From contig NZ_JAVJQE010000013.1 of assembly GCF_040218065.1 (NCBI RefSeq), positions 62,001 to 126,000 on the forward strand: 64,000 bases of DNA, in the 5' to 3' direction. The notes under the pieces are model-generated. The model did no database searches, was not told the DNA's origin, and saw nothing but the letters and a program-made list of their open reading frames with translations. A program made the translations under genes and the position numbers. This document shows, in pieces, positions 1 through 10,715 of this stretch. Numbering within the stretch: the first letter of the stretch is position 1; each line of letters opens with the position of its first letter. The DNA is from Marivibrio sp040218065. Its GTDB lineage: Bacteria; Pseudomonadota; Alphaproteobacteria; UBA8366; Aestuariispiraceae.

Positions 1-1847
1 TCGCCCCGACCCCGTCCGCTTTCGGTCGAAATCGCCAGCCGCACGCCGCCCGGCGCGCCGCGGCGGCTCGGTCCGATCTCCGCTTCGACCCGGCCGCCTT
101 CCCCTGCGGACGCCAACGCGTCGGCCAAAAGGTTCTCCGCGATCTGACGCAGCCGCTCCGGATCGCCGGTGATCACGGGCGTTTCAGGGTCGATGTTGGT
201 CTCGACGGTCAACCGGCGCTCCGCCGCCGCCGCGGCCTTGTCCCGCGCGACATCGCCGAGCACTCGGTCCAGCCGCACGGGCGCACGCGCCAGCGACAGC
301 GTGCCGCGTTCGATTGCGGCCACGTCCAGCATGTCGTTCACGACCCGCAGCAGATGTTCGCCAGAGCGTCGAATGATTGCGACATACTCTTCGTAGCGCG
401 GAGAACCGAGCGGCCCGTCCGGCGCCTGCTGCAGCATTTCCGAAAAGCCGAGGATGGCGTTGAGCGGCGTGCGCAATTCGTGACTGACGCTGCTGAGAAA
501 CGTCGTCTTGGCGCGGCTCGCATGCATCGCCTCGCTCTTGGCGTCGGCGGCCTCCGCCCGGGCCTGCTCCAAGGCTTGGACGGCCCGGCTCAAGGCGTTG
601 GCGCTGTCCTCCAGCGATTGGGCGAGTTCCGCGACCTCGCGCACCCCCTCCTTGGGCAGCGAGACCCCCTCGCCCGCCGCGATGCGCGGTCCCGCTTCCG
701 CCGCCGCCAGTCGCAGACGCCGGATCGGCCGCGCGAGCCACAGGCTCGCCAACAACGCCAAAACCAAGGCGGCGACGAACAAGTCCAAGGTCAGGAACAG
801 CACCGGCTCCTGGGCCGCCTGGACCCGGGCGACCATCGGGGCGAGCGGCCGCTCCACCACCACAAGCGCGATGTCGGGCACGCCGCCGACCAAGCGCGAC
901 TGTTGCCCGCGCGCGCTGCGCCAACGCACCAGCCCAGGGGCCTCCGGGGGCGCGGCGAAAAGCACGGTCAGGCCGTTGCGGGCCAGGCTTTCGGGGGCGG
1001 CTGCGCCGACATTCTCCAACGAAATCAACGATCCGCGCTGCGCCAGGATATCGCCGCGTACGGAAATCACCGCCGCGGCGGCGCCGACGCCACCCGGCGC
1101 GCTCGCAAGCGCCGCGCGCGCCCGCTCGGCCGGGTCCTGGACCTCGTCGGCGGCGCGCAAGGCCGCGACCAGCGCGGCCGTCTCCAGCGACAATTGCCGC
1201 GCCGTCGCCCGTTCGGCCTGCGCCTGCTCCAGCCGCGTCATTTCGGCGATCGGGGTCGCGCCGGCGATAAGGGCGGCGCCCAAAACCGCAGTGAAGACCA
1301 CGTCGCGCAACGACGGCGGCGCGCTGGGGCCGCCGAGCCGCGACAGCGCAGGGATGAGCGCGCGCGCCTGCAAAAGCAGGCTCGCCGCCAAGGCTGCGAG
1401 CGCCCCGTTCAGCGCGGTCTTGGCCGCGATCAACAGGATGCTCCACCAATCCAGCGCGAAATGCAGCCAATAGGCCGCGACCAACGCGGGCGCGCCGAAC
1501 GCGAGCCAGAAGACCACGTCCGAAAGGACCGGGTTGGCCCGCCAGCGCCTGGCGGCGTAGCCCACAGCGGCAGGCTCCAACACGAAAAGGGCGAAGACCA
1601 GGAAGCTGGCCCTGCCCTCTTCCGCCGTCGCGGCCGCCGCCGCGCCGACGAGCGCGCCGGCGATCGGCCCGCCGATAACGGCCGCCAATACCGCGAAGAT
1701 CGGCCCGATCAGAAGCTCAAGCCCGTAGAAAATCTCCGGCGCGACCCAATTTGCCGCCGCGCCTGCGGCCGCGCACAGCAGAAGCGCCGCTAGACCGACC
1801 GGGGTCGGGCGGCGTCCCGCAATCGGCGCATCGGGACCGGGGGCCAA
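1..1847 (-). CDS. membrane-bound sensor histidine kinase (3' end beyond window)
   Basis: A kinase that probably senses a signal at the membrane and phosphorylates a response regulator. The minus frame is open from the window edge to about 1847 and is cut at its C-terminus. The N-terminal half has several hydrophobic segments (about residues 18-190), a short extracytoplasmic part, another membrane segment near residue 350, a HAMP-like linker and a coiled coil. The HisKA H-box SHELRTPLNAILGF has its phospho-acceptor His at about residue 456. The N-box reads ENLLADALASAG, with Asp where Asn normally sits, and the following G1-like motif is STESGRG, so the ATPase domain may be atypical. The start is TTG: AAGGAG lies 9 bases upstream and an in-frame TAG lies just before it, with no ATG alternative nearby. 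Signal and partner are unknown. Confidence 0.85.
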   Translation of the reverse strand, partial: MAPGPDAPIAGRRPTPVGLAALLLCAAAGAAANWVAPEIFYGLELLIGPIFAVLAAVIGGPIAGALVGAAAAATAEEGRASFLVFALFVLEPAAVGYAARRWRANPVLSDVVFWLAFGAPALVAAYWLHFALDWWSILLIAAKTALNGALAALAASLLLQARALIPALSRLGGPSAPPSLRDVVFTAVLGAALIAGATPIAEMTRLEQAQAERATARQLSLETAALVAALRAADEVQDPAERARAALASAPGGVGAAAAVISVRGDILAQRGSLISLENVGAAAPESLARNGLTVLFAAPPEAPGLVRWRSARGQQSRLVGGVPDIALVVVERPLAPMVARVQAAQEPVLFLTLDLFVAALVLALLASLWLARPIRRLRLAAAEAGPRIAAGEGVSLPKEGVREVAELAQSLEDSANALSRAVQALEQARAEAADAKSEAMHASRAKTTFLSSVSHELRTPLNAILGFSEMLQQAPDGPLGSPRYEEYVAIIRRSGEHLLRVVNDMLDVAAIERGTLSLARAPVRLDRVLGDVARDKAAAAAERRLTVETNIDPETPVITGDPERLRQIAENLLADALASAGEGGRVEAEIGPSRRGAPGGVRLAISTESGRGRG

Positions 1848-1999
1848 CGCCTACGGCTCCTTCTTAAGGCGCGCGACGCCGGCCGTCTCCTCGGCGAAGA
1901 CGGCGAACGCCGAGGAAAAAGCGTACGCAGGCTAAGGCATCATTGGCAAGCGACACGACGCGCTTGGCAAGCGGGGGCGGCGTCGCCATTTAGCCGTGC

Positions 2000-2428
2000 A
2001 TGACGCACGATCATCGCTCCGAGACCGGCCCAGACGCGCCGCGCGGCGAAGGGCCGTACCGTATGCAGGACGCGCCCGACTCCGAGTTGGGCGCCGATCT
2101 GCAGCGCCTGGAGCGGCTGACCCGATGGCTCGATGACGCCTTCGTAATTCCCGGAACCGGATTCCGTTTCGGGTTGGACCCCATCTTCGGATTGTTGCCC
2201 GGCGTCGGCGACACCGCGACGGCGGCGATGACGGCCTATATGATCCTGATCGCGCGCAAGCATAAGGCGCCGCTGAGACTGCAAGCGTCGTTCGCCTGGA
2301 ACCTGCTGCTGGATTGGCTCGTCGGCGCTATTCCGCTGGTCGGCGATCTGTTCGATTTCGGCTTCAAGGCGAACCGGCGCAACCTTGATCTGTTGCGCCG
2401 CTGGCTCGCGGGGCGCCGCGCGGGTTAG
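2000..2428 (+). CDS. DUF4112 domain-containing membrane protein
   Basis: A 142-residue protein of the DUF4112 family, whose function is unknown. After a polar N-terminus of about 30 residues comes the family pattern: LDDAFVIPGT, then DPIFGLLPGVGD, a hydrophobic stretch, and LLDWLVGAIPLVGDLFD followed by a basic tail with KANRRN. The two hydrophobic G-x-x-P-x-V-G-D hairpins suggest membrane insertion. It stands alone between a leftward kinase gene and the rightward ligase gene, so context says nothing about its role. The family call rests on motif recognition. Confidence 0.85.
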   Translation: MTHDHRSETGPDAPRGEGPYRMQDAPDSELGADLQRLERLTRWLDDAFVIPGTGFRFGLDPIFGLLPGVGDTATAAMTAYMILIARKHKAPLRLQASFAWNLLLDWLVGAIPLVGDLFDFGFKANRRNLDLLRRWLAGRRAG

Positions 2429-2496
2429 TTGACGCGCCGCCCGGCTTCGGGCGACCCTCTGCGGGACGCAGACCGCCCAAGCGAGGTTCCCGACCC

Positions 2497-3882
2497 ATGC
2501 CGGAAGCATCCGCCCCGCCCCCTTCGCCCGATGAGGAAATCCGCGCCTTCCTCGCCGCTCACCCCGACACCAAGACGATCGAAGCCTTCATCTTCGATTT
2601 GTGCGGCGTTGCAATGGGCAAGCGCTATCCGGTGGAGGATCTGGCCGCGCTCTACAGCGACGGACTGCAGATGTGCGCCGCCGCCTGCCTGCTGGACGTG
2701 ACGGGGAACAGCGCCGATCCGTTGGGCCACGGTTTTTCCGACGGCGATCCCGACGCCGATGCGATCGCCATTCCGGGAACGCTGAAGCCGGTCCCGTGGG
2801 CGCGGCGGCCGACCGGCCAAGTCATGCTGCGCCTGGTCCGCCCCGAAGTCGCGCGGACGCCCGTCTGGTTCGAGCCGCGGGAGATCCTGAGCCGTCTGGT
2901 GCAGCGCTTCGAGACGGACCTGTCGCTGAAGCCCGTCGCCGCGGTGGAGCTTGAATTCTTCCTGATCGATCCGCGACGCACCGAAGACGGGTCGCCGCAA
3001 CCGCCGCTGTCCCCTGTCACCGGCAAGCCGCATACGGCGAACCAGGTCTACGGCATGGGCAAGCTGGAGGAGTTTGATTCCGTTCTGGCCGCGATCGAGG
3101 AGGCCTGCGCCGCGCAGGGCGTCCCCGCGACCGCCGCCTCGGCCGAGTACGCGCCGGGACAGTTCGAGTTGAACCTGCGCCATGTAAGCGACGCCGTGCT
3201 CGCCGCCGATCACGCCTGCTTGCTTCGACGAATCGTAAAAAGCGTCGCCCGATCTGAGGGTTACGACGCGACATTCATGTCGAAGCCTTATCCCGATCAA
3301 AGCGGCAGCGGGCTGCATGTCCACCTGAGCCTTGAGGACGAGAGCGGCGCCAACGTCTTCGACGAGACGCGCGATCCGGACGAGACCGTCCTGCGCCGGG
3401 CCGTCGCCGGTCTGCAGGCGACGATGGGCGAGGCCGTCGCGCTCTTCGCCCCCAATCTGAACGCCTATCGGCGGTTCGAGCCGGACCAGTTCACGCCGGT
3501 CACCAAGGATTGGGGCTACGACAACCGCTCCGTCGCCTTTCGCATCCCGTCGGGCCGCGGCCCGGCGCGGCGGATCGAGCATCGCGTGGCCGGGGCGGAG
3601 GCGAATCCCTATCTCGTCATGGCGGCGGTGATCGCAGGCGTCCGCCACGGGATCGAGCGGGAGCTGTCGCCCAGCGAGCCCGCGACGGGGAACGCCGGGG
3701 CCGCGATGGACGAGAGTCTGCCGCTCACCCTATGGCGTGCGCTGGAGGCGCTGGAGCGGGCGGAGATCCTGCCGTCGCTCATCGGCGCGGATTACCTTAA
3801 GGCCTATCACGCGGTGAAATCGGCGGAGTTCGCGGATTTCATGTCCGCGCCCAGCCCGCGCGAATACGATTGGTATCTCTGA
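2497..3882 (+). CDS. glutamine synthetase family protein (PuuA-like ligase)
   Basis: An ATP-dependent ligase of the glutamine synthetase superfamily, 461 residues, probably joining glutamate to an amine as gamma-glutamylpolyamine synthetases do, rather than the housekeeping GlnA. Visible motifs are the metal-binding VELEFFLID (about residue 150), GSGLHVHLSL (about 270) near the active site, and NRSVAFRIPSG followed by RRIEHRVAGAEANPYL (about 345-370). The C-terminal adenylylation tyrosine region of GlnA is not obvious. The start at 2497 precedes MPEASAPPPSPDEE. No puuB or puuD-like gene is adjacent, so the substrate is not assigned. mazG follows after 13 bases and is probably co-transcribed. 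Confidence 0.85.
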   Translation: MPEASAPPPSPDEEIRAFLAAHPDTKTIEAFIFDLCGVAMGKRYPVEDLAALYSDGLQMCAAACLLDVTGNSADPLGHGFSDGDPDADAIAIPGTLKPVPWARRPTGQVMLRLVRPEVARTPVWFEPREILSRLVQRFETDLSLKPVAAVELEFFLIDPRRTEDGSPQPPLSPVTGKPHTANQVYGMGKLEEFDSVLAAIEEACAAQGVPATAASAEYAPGQFELNLRHVSDAVLAADHACLLRRIVKSVARSEGYDATFMSKPYPDQSGSGLHVHLSLEDESGANVFDETRDPDETVLRRAVAGLQATMGEAVALFAPNLNAYRRFEPDQFTPVTKDWGYDNRSVAFRIPSGRGPARRIEHRVAGAEANPYLVMAAVIAGVRHGIERELSPSEPATGNAGAAMDESLPLTLWRALEALERAEILPSLIGADYLKAYHAVKSAEFADFMSAPSPREYDWYL

Positions 3883-3895
3883 AGGACCTGGCCCC

Positions 3896-4735
3896 ATGCC
3901 GAAACAGCCTCCCGCCGCCGAACTCGACGGCGTCACGCGCCTGCGCGCGGTGATGGCGGCGCTGCGCGATCCGGACGACGGTTGTCCATGGGATCTGAAG
4001 CAGGACTACGCCAGCATCGCCCCCTACACGATCGAGGAGGCCTACGAGGTCGCTGACGCGATCCAGCGCGGGAACCTGCCCGATCTGAAGGACGAGCTCG
4101 GCGACCTGCTGCTGCAGGTGGTCTTCCATTCCCGCATGGCGGAAGAGGACGGCCAGTTCGACTTCGACGCCGTGGCCCGGGCCGTCGCCGAGAAGATGAT
4201 ACGCCGCCACCCGCACGTCTTCGCCCCTGAGACGACCGACGGCGCCGACACGCCCGAAGCGGTGAAGCGCAGCTGGGAGGAGACCAAGGCGGCGGAGCGC
4301 GCGGCGAAGGGCGAGGATGACAGCGCGCTGTCGGGAGTCGCGCTCGCCCTGCCCGCCCTGCAGCGCTCGGAGAAGCTCTCCAAACGCGCGGCGCGCGTCG
4401 GCTTCACCTGGCCGGACGCCGAAACCGTCTTCGCCGACGTCGAGGAGGAGCTGGACGAGCTGCGCGCCGAAATCCGGTCCGGCGCGCCGCATGATCGGCT
4501 GGAGGACGAGCTGGGCGACGTCCTCTTCACCGTCGCCAACCTCGCGCGCCTGCTGGGCGTCGATCCGGAAGCGGCGCTCCGCCGCACCAACGAGAAATTC
4601 ACCAAGCGCTTCCAGGCGATGGAGAAAAGCTTCGCGGAAGAAGGTCGCGCAATGCCGGACTGCACGCTCGAGGAGATGGACGCGCGCTGGGATGCGGTGA
4701 AGGGGGTGGAGAAGTCGCCATCCGGCGAGAGCTAA
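3896..4735 (+). CDS. mazG: nucleoside triphosphate pyrophosphohydrolase MazG
   Basis: MazG hydrolyses (d)NTPs to the monophosphate and pyrophosphate, cleaning the pool of aberrant nucleotides. The 279 residues match the full-length two-domain bacterial enzyme. The N-terminal domain shows CPWDLKQDY and TIEEAYEVADAI with the EExxD metal-binding helix (DLKDELGDLLLQVVFHS). The C-terminal domain repeats it as LEDELGDVLFTVANLARLLGVDPE. It follows the glutamine-synthetase-like gene by 13 bases. In related genomes mazG often lies next to hflX; here about 6 kb of other genes lie between them. Confidence 0.95.
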   Translation: MPKQPPAAELDGVTRLRAVMAALRDPDDGCPWDLKQDYASIAPYTIEEAYEVADAIQRGNLPDLKDELGDLLLQVVFHSRMAEEDGQFDFDAVARAVAEKMIRRHPHVFAPETTDGADTPEAVKRSWEETKAAERAAKGEDDSALSGVALALPALQRSEKLSKRAARVGFTWPDAETVFADVEEELDELRAEIRSGAPHDRLEDELGDVLFTVANLARLLGVDPEAALRRTNEKFTKRFQAMEKSFAEEGRAMPDCTLEEMDARWDAVKGVEKSPSGES

Positions 4736-4783
4736 GACGCGTTTTCGCTTTCGCGCGCCGCCGTCCGAGCAAAGAAGCTTCTC

Positions 4784-4801
4784 CCTCTCCCAAAGGAGAG
4801 G
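4784..4801. repeat. short perfect hairpin between convergent genes
   Basis: CCTCTCC-caaa-GGAGAGG forms a 7-bp stem between the 3' ends of mazG and the cyclase gene. There is no U tract, so a Rho-independent terminator is not clear. The surrounding text resembles a second site near 53990, so it may be a small dispersed palindrome. Confidence 0.4.
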
Positions 4802-4814
4802 TGAGAGAAAGGGG

Positions 4815-6056
4815 TTACGCCCCCCGGCCCCACACCGTCTGCGGGCGGCGCACGCCGCGGAAGTGGCGGGGTCCCAAATTCTCCCAGCCTTCGCGCGGCG
4901 GGGCCAACGCGTGGAAGGCGTCCGAGGCGATGACGGGCCGCCCTTCTTCCTTGGTCAGCTGTTCGAGGCGCGCCACCTCGTTGGCGGCGGCGCCGATGAC
5001 CGAGAATTCGACCCGCTCCGGCACGCCGATGTTGCCGTAGAGCACGTCGCCGACATGCAGCGCCAGGCCGAAGGCGATTTCGGGCGCGTCCGGCTCCCGG
5101 GCCTCGTTGAGGCGCCGCGCGCGCGCGAACGCCTCCTCGGCCGCCGCCATGGCGAGGCGCCCCGCGCGCTCCCCGCCGCCGGGGCCGTCGGTCGGGAAGA
5201 TCGCCAGCACGGCGTCGCCGACGAAACGCAGCACCTCGCCGCCATGATCCAGCACCGCGCCGGCCGTGCAGTCGAAATAACGATTGAGCAGCGCCAGGAA
5301 ATCACTCGGCGCCATGGCGTCGGCGAGGGCGGTGGAGCCCCGCATGTCGGAGAACCACAGGACGGCCGAGATCTCGTCCCCATCGCCGAGCCTGATCTTG
5401 CCGTCGAGAACCCGCTGCCCGGCCGACGCCCCGAGATAGGCGGAGAGGACGTTGCGCGCCGCCTCCTCGCGCACCGCCGCCTTCACGCCAAGCGCCAAGC
5501 GGGGCATCAAGCGTTTAAGCACCGCGATCTCGGCATCGGTGAAGCCGCCGGGGGCGTCGCAGGACCAGCTGGCGATCAACCCGTCTCGCGTCTCCAGCGC
5601 CGCCTTGCGGTCGCGGAAGGCTGTCAGCGTGAGGACGTAGTCGCTGGCGCCTTGCGCCTCCAAGTCGGCCAGATGCTCGAAGCGCTCGACGCCCTCGCCC
5701 TCCTCCAGCCGATAGCGCGCGAAGTCGCCGCCGGAATCCATCAACGCCTTCGGCGGGCTCGCCAGCCACTCCTCCGTCACCTCGCCGCGCGGGTGGCGGT
5801 CGCGGGTCAGGCCGGCGTCCCGCGACCAGGTGATCGAGATGGAGCCGACCATCGGATGCAGCCAGCCGAACGATAAATGCCCGCGCAGAAGCGGCACGCC
5901 CAGGGCGTTCAGCCGTTCGCAGAAGCCTTCCAGAAGCCGGTCGATCGCCGCGCCGTGGATCGTCTGATCGACCAGCCAGGCGCCGAGCTCGCGCACCGCC
6001 TCCTCCGCCGGGGGCGGCCTTATGGATCCGTCCGCGTCGGCGGGGGAGGCTGTCAT
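4815..6056 (-). CDS. class III adenylate/guanylate cyclase with N-terminal sensory region
   Basis: Predicted soluble nucleotide cyclase, 413 residues. The C-terminal half is a class III catalytic domain: WFSDMRGSTALAD carries the first metal Asp, FVGDAVLAIFP the second, and SVIGAAANEVARLE the Asn and Arg of the transition-state motif. The N-terminal ~180 residues have no obvious membrane segment and resemble the regulatory domain found in similar alphaproteobacterial cyclases. Whether it makes cAMP or cGMP cannot be told. It is 12 bases downstream of the 3-hydroxyisobutyrate-dehydrogenase-like gene on the same strand, so the two are probably co-transcribed. Confidence 0.88.
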   Translation of the reverse strand: MTASPADADGSIRPPPAEEAVRELGAWLVDQTIHGAAIDRLLEGFCERLNALGVPLLRGHLSFGWLHPMVGSISITWSRDAGLTRDRHPRGEVTEEWLASPPKALMDSGGDFARYRLEEGEGVERFEHLADLEAQGASDYVLTLTAFRDRKAALETRDGLIASWSCDAPGGFTDAEIAVLKRLMPRLALGVKAAVREEAARNVLSAYLGASAGQRVLDGKIRLGDGDEISAVLWFSDMRGSTALADAMAPSDFLALLNRYFDCTAGAVLDHGGEVLRFVGDAVLAIFPTDGPGGGERAGRLAMAAAEEAFARARRLNEAREPDAPEIAFGLALHVGDVLYGNIGVPERVEFSVIGAAANEVARLEQLTKEEGRPVIASDAFHALAPPREGWENLGPRHFRGVRRPQTVWGRGA

Positions 6057-6068
6057 GGCCCGGGCGCC

Positions 6069-6941
6069 TCAGTCGTTCTGCAGCAGGTGGATCAGGCTGG
6101 ACGTGTCCCAGCGATTGCCGCCGCGCGCCTGGATCTGGGTGTAGAACTGATCGACGAGCGCGGTGACGGGCACGCGCGCGCCGTTGTTGCGCGCCTCCTG
6201 CAGGCAGATGCCCATGTCCTTCTTCATCCAGTCGACGGCGAAGCCGAAATCGAACTCCCCGCGGACCATCGTCTTGCCGCGGTTTTCCATCTGCCAGGAG
6301 CCGGCCGCGCCCTTGGAGATCACGTCGATCACCTTGTCCATGTCGAGCCCGGCCTTCTGACCGAAGCTCAACCCCTCGGCCAGGCCCTGCAGCAGACCGG
6401 CGATGCAGATCTGATTGACCATTTTGGTGATCTGGCCGGCGCCCGCCTCGCCCATCAGCAGGCAAGACTTGGCGAAACAGCCGATCAACGGCTCCGCCTT
6501 GGCGAAGACGGCCTCGTCGCCGCCGCACATGACCGTCAGCGCGCCGTTCTCGGCCCCGGCCTGACCGCCGGAGACCGGGGCGTCGACGAACCCGAGGCCG
6601 CGCTCTTCGGCGGCTGCGTAGAGCTCGCGGGCGACATCGGCCGACGCGGTCGTGTGGTCGACGAAGACCGCTCCCTCCTTCATGCCGTGGAAGGCGCCGT
6701 CCTCGCCGATCGTGACGCTGCGCAGATCGTCGTCATTGCCGACGCAGGCGAAGACGAAATCCGCGCCGTCCGCCGCTTCGCGCGGGGTCGGGGCGTGGGA
6801 GCCGCCGTACTCCCCGGCCCACTTCTCCGCCTTCGCGGTCGTCCGGTTGTAGACGGTGACGTCGTGCCCGCCCTTGGTCTTGAGATAGCCGGCCATGGGA
6901 TAGCCCATGACGCCCAATCCGATGAAGGCCGCTTTCGCCAT
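6069..6941 (-). CDS. NAD(P)-dependent oxidoreductase, 3-hydroxyisobutyrate dehydrogenase family
   Basis: A beta-hydroxyacid dehydrogenase, 290 residues, the normal size for the family (3-hydroxyisobutyrate, tartronate semialdehyde and related reductases). The Rossmann motif FIGLGVMGYPMAGYL is at the very N-terminus, the substrate loop DAPVSGGQAGAENG near residue 120, and the catalytic Lys lies in GAGQITKMVNQ near residue 170. The Asn of NNGARVP fits the C-terminal helix domain. Substrate is not assigned. It leads a leftward pair with the cyclase gene. Confidence 0.88.
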   Translation of the reverse strand: MAKAAFIGLGVMGYPMAGYLKTKGGHDVTVYNRTTAKAEKWAGEYGGSHAPTPREAADGADFVFACVGNDDDLRSVTIGEDGAFHGMKEGAVFVDHTTASADVARELYAAAEERGLGFVDAPVSGGQAGAENGALTVMCGGDEAVFAKAEPLIGCFAKSCLLMGEAGAGQITKMVNQICIAGLLQGLAEGLSFGQKAGLDMDKVIDVISKGAAGSWQMENRGKTMVRGEFDFGFAVDWMKKDMGICLQEARNNGARVPVTALVDQFYTQIQARGGNRWDTSSLIHLLQND

Positions 6942-7022
6942 TGCGTTCCGTCTCCCTGTCCGCGTGAAATAGGCTGGCGCGAGTCAAGCCGGCTGCGGGC
7001 CGGAATGCAAGGGGCGCGGCCG

Positions 7023-7829
7023 TCACCCGGCGCGCAGGAACTCCGCCAGCCGCGCCCAGCTGTCCCGGTCCGGGGCGGACAGCAGGCCTTCGACGCGCTC
7101 GCCCGCCCGATAGGGCGCGCCGTCAAGCCGGTCGACGACGCCGCCCGCCTCGCGGCGGATCAGCACGCCGGCGGCGTGATCCCACGGCCAAAGCCGCCGG
7201 TAGAAGGAGAAATGGCGTTGATCCAGCGCTTGGCCCAGGAAGTCGTGCCCGGCGCAATAAAGTCGATCGAAGGTCCCGAACCGCCGCGTGGCGTCGCGTT
7301 CGATGCGCCCGCGCCGATCGGCCGGGAACCAGTTCAGGTTGATCTGGCCGATCATCGCCGCCTCCGCCGGCGCTGCGGCGCTTTTGAGCGGACGGCCGTC
7401 CATCGTCGCGCCCGCGCCGAGTTCCGCCATCGCCAGCCGGTCGGTCGCCGGATCGTAGAGCCAGCCGCGACGCGCCTCGTGACCCACCACATAAGCGACC
7501 AGCATGCAGAAGGTCTCCCGCCCGCGGGAGAAATTGCGCGTTCCGTCCAGCGGGTCGATAACCCAGACCGGCGCGTCGGCGTCGAAGCGCGCCAGGATGG
7601 CGGGATCCTCGTGATGCGCCTCCTCGCCGACGACGACGGAGCCGGGCGCCATCCGACGCAGCGCCTCGGTGAGCCGCGCTTCGGATTCGATGTCGGCGGC
7701 GGTGACCACGTCGCCGGCCCCCTTCTCCATCACCTCGTGATCCTTGAGGGCGCGGAAGCGCGGCCAGATGACCTCGGCCGCCACGGCGCGCATCAGCGCC
7801 CCCACGTCTTCCATCTGAGGCTGGGACAT
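7023..7829 (-). CDS. inositol monophosphatase family protein (possible histidinol phosphatase)
   Basis: A Mg-dependent, Li-sensitive-type phosphatase, 268 residues. Metal-binding motifs are in order: VVGEEAHHED (about residue 70), VIDPLDGTRNF (about 90) and WPWDHAAGVLI (about 215). The start MSQPQMEDVG is chosen because the open frame further upstream is only a shadow of the next gene. Members of this family include SuhB, CysQ and HisN; the C-terminal sequence does not let me choose. It lies 14 bases downstream of the alcohol dehydrogenase gene and is probably in the same transcript. Confidence 0.85.
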   Translation of the reverse strand: MSQPQMEDVGALMRAVAAEVIWPRFRALKDHEVMEKGAGDVVTAADIESEARLTEALRRMAPGSVVVGEEAHHEDPAILARFDADAPVWVIDPLDGTRNFSRGRETFCMLVAYVVGHEARRGWLYDPATDRLAMAELGAGATMDGRPLKSAAAPAEAAMIGQINLNWFPADRRGRIERDATRRFGTFDRLYCAGHDFLGQALDQRHFSFYRRLWPWDHAAGVLIRREAGGVVDRLDGAPYRAGERVEGLLSAPDRDSWARLAEFLRAG

Positions 7830-7843
7830 TGCGGCCGGACCCG

Positions 7844-8890
7844 TCAGAATCGGTCGATCACGGCGACGCCGTGCGGCGCGCCGCCGGGCTCGCCCATGCG
7901 CATCAGAAGCGCCGCGCCGTCCTCCAGGCTGAGGCGCTGCGTGACCAGTCGAGCGGGGTCGAGCGCGCCGGCGGCGATCATCTCGAACAGCTGCGGGAAA
8001 CGGTGCGCCGCCATGCCGTGGCTGCCGATCAGCTCCAGCTCGCGCGCGATGACGCGGCCCATCGGCAGCGGCGGGTCCTTGTGCCCGCCGGCCAGCAGCC
8101 CGACCTGCACGTGCCGGCCCTGGGTGCGCAGACACAGGATCGAGTTCCGGCAGGTCTCGCGATGGCCGAGCGCGTCGAGCGAGACGTGCGCGCCGCCGCC
8201 CGTCGCCTCGCGCACCGCGGCCGGCACGTCGTCGACCGATCGGGCGTTGATCAGGACGCCGGCGCCCAGCGTTTGCGCGGCGGCGAGCGCCTGCGGATCG
8301 ACGTCGACGGCTGCGACCTGCGCGCCCGCGGCCTTTGCGATCATCACGGCCGAGAGACCGACCCCGCCGCAGCCGTGCACGGCCAGCCATTCGCCCGCCC
8401 GCAGGCGACCCTGTTCGACCGCGGCGCGGAAGGCGGTGGTGAAGCGGCAGCCGAGGCTGGCGGCCTCGACGAAACCGAGGCTCTCGGGCAACCGCACCAG
8501 ATTGAGCCGAGCGCGCGGGATCGCGACATATTCGGCGAATCCGCCCCAGTAGGTGAAGCCGGGCTGGGCCTGATCGTCGCACACCTGAGGCTGGCCGGCC
8601 GCGCAACTGGGGCAGCGTCCGCAGCCCAGGATGAAGGGCGCGGCCGCCCGGTCGCCCGCGGCCCACCCCTCGCAGTCGCGACCCACTGCGGCGACCACGC
8701 CGGTCAGCTCGTGGCCGGGCACGTGCGGCAGGCGGATGTCGGGATCGTGGCCCATCCAGCCGTGCCAGTCGCTGCGGCAGACGCCGTTCGCCTTCACCTC
8801 CAGCACCACGCCGTCAGACGGGCAATCGGGGTCGTCGACGCTCTCGATCGTGAGGGGTTCCTGAAAGGCGCGATAAAGGGCGGCCCGCAT
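7844..8890 (-). CDS. zinc-dependent alcohol dehydrogenase family protein
   Basis: A medium-chain dehydrogenase, 348 residues from the ATG at 8890. Catalytic zinc ligands are in VCRSDWHG and PGHELTGVV, the structural zinc site is the four-cysteine stretch CGRCPSCAAGQPQVC, and the cofactor motif is GCGGVGLSA (about residue 170). The chosen start MRAALYRAF has GGAG 11 bases upstream; an ATG 24 bases earlier (8914) has no visible ribosome site. Substrate unknown. It precedes the phosphatase gene, and groEL's terminator lies just upstream. Confidence 0.87.
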   Translation of the reverse strand: MRAALYRAFQEPLTIESVDDPDCPSDGVVLEVKANGVCRSDWHGWMGHDPDIRLPHVPGHELTGVVAAVGRDCEGWAAGDRAAAPFILGCGRCPSCAAGQPQVCDDQAQPGFTYWGGFAEYVAIPRARLNLVRLPESLGFVEAASLGCRFTTAFRAAVEQGRLRAGEWLAVHGCGGVGLSAVMIAKAAGAQVAAVDVDPQALAAAQTLGAGVLINARSVDDVPAAVREATGGGAHVSLDALGHRETCRNSILCLRTQGRHVQVGLLAGGHKDPPLPMGRVIARELELIGSHGMAAHRFPQLFEMIAAGALDPARLVTQRLSLEDGAALLMRMGEPGGAPHGVAVIDRF

Positions 8891-8938
8891 CGACGGCGAC
8901 ACTCCGTGGTTCATGGGAAGACCCGGCCGAAAAGCAAC

Positions 8939-8968
8939 GGGGCCGGGCCTCTTTCGAGACCCGGCCCC
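8939..8968 (-). terminator. hairpin terminator downstream of groEL
   Basis: GGGGCCGGG and CCCGGCCCC form a 9-bp GC stem around a 12-base loop, 27 bases past the groEL stop. On the leftward strand it is followed by a short T-rich run (GCTTTTC), so it probably ends the groESL transcript. Confidence 0.6.
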
Positions 8969-8995
8969 GCCGGTATAGCAGGCTGCAGGGGGAGA

Positions 8996-10645
<1,650 letters not shown>

Positions 10646-10715
10646 GTCTCTTCTCCCTCTGAATCTCGAAATTGCGTGCGGATAGGCGCCGTCAAAGAAA
10701 AAGCGCGGGAGAGCC

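Noticed and set aside
184..1470. Open frame on the same strand as the left-edge kinase
   Set aside because: It is out of frame with the H-box; the true kinase frame runs through the window edge and therefore has no visible stop.
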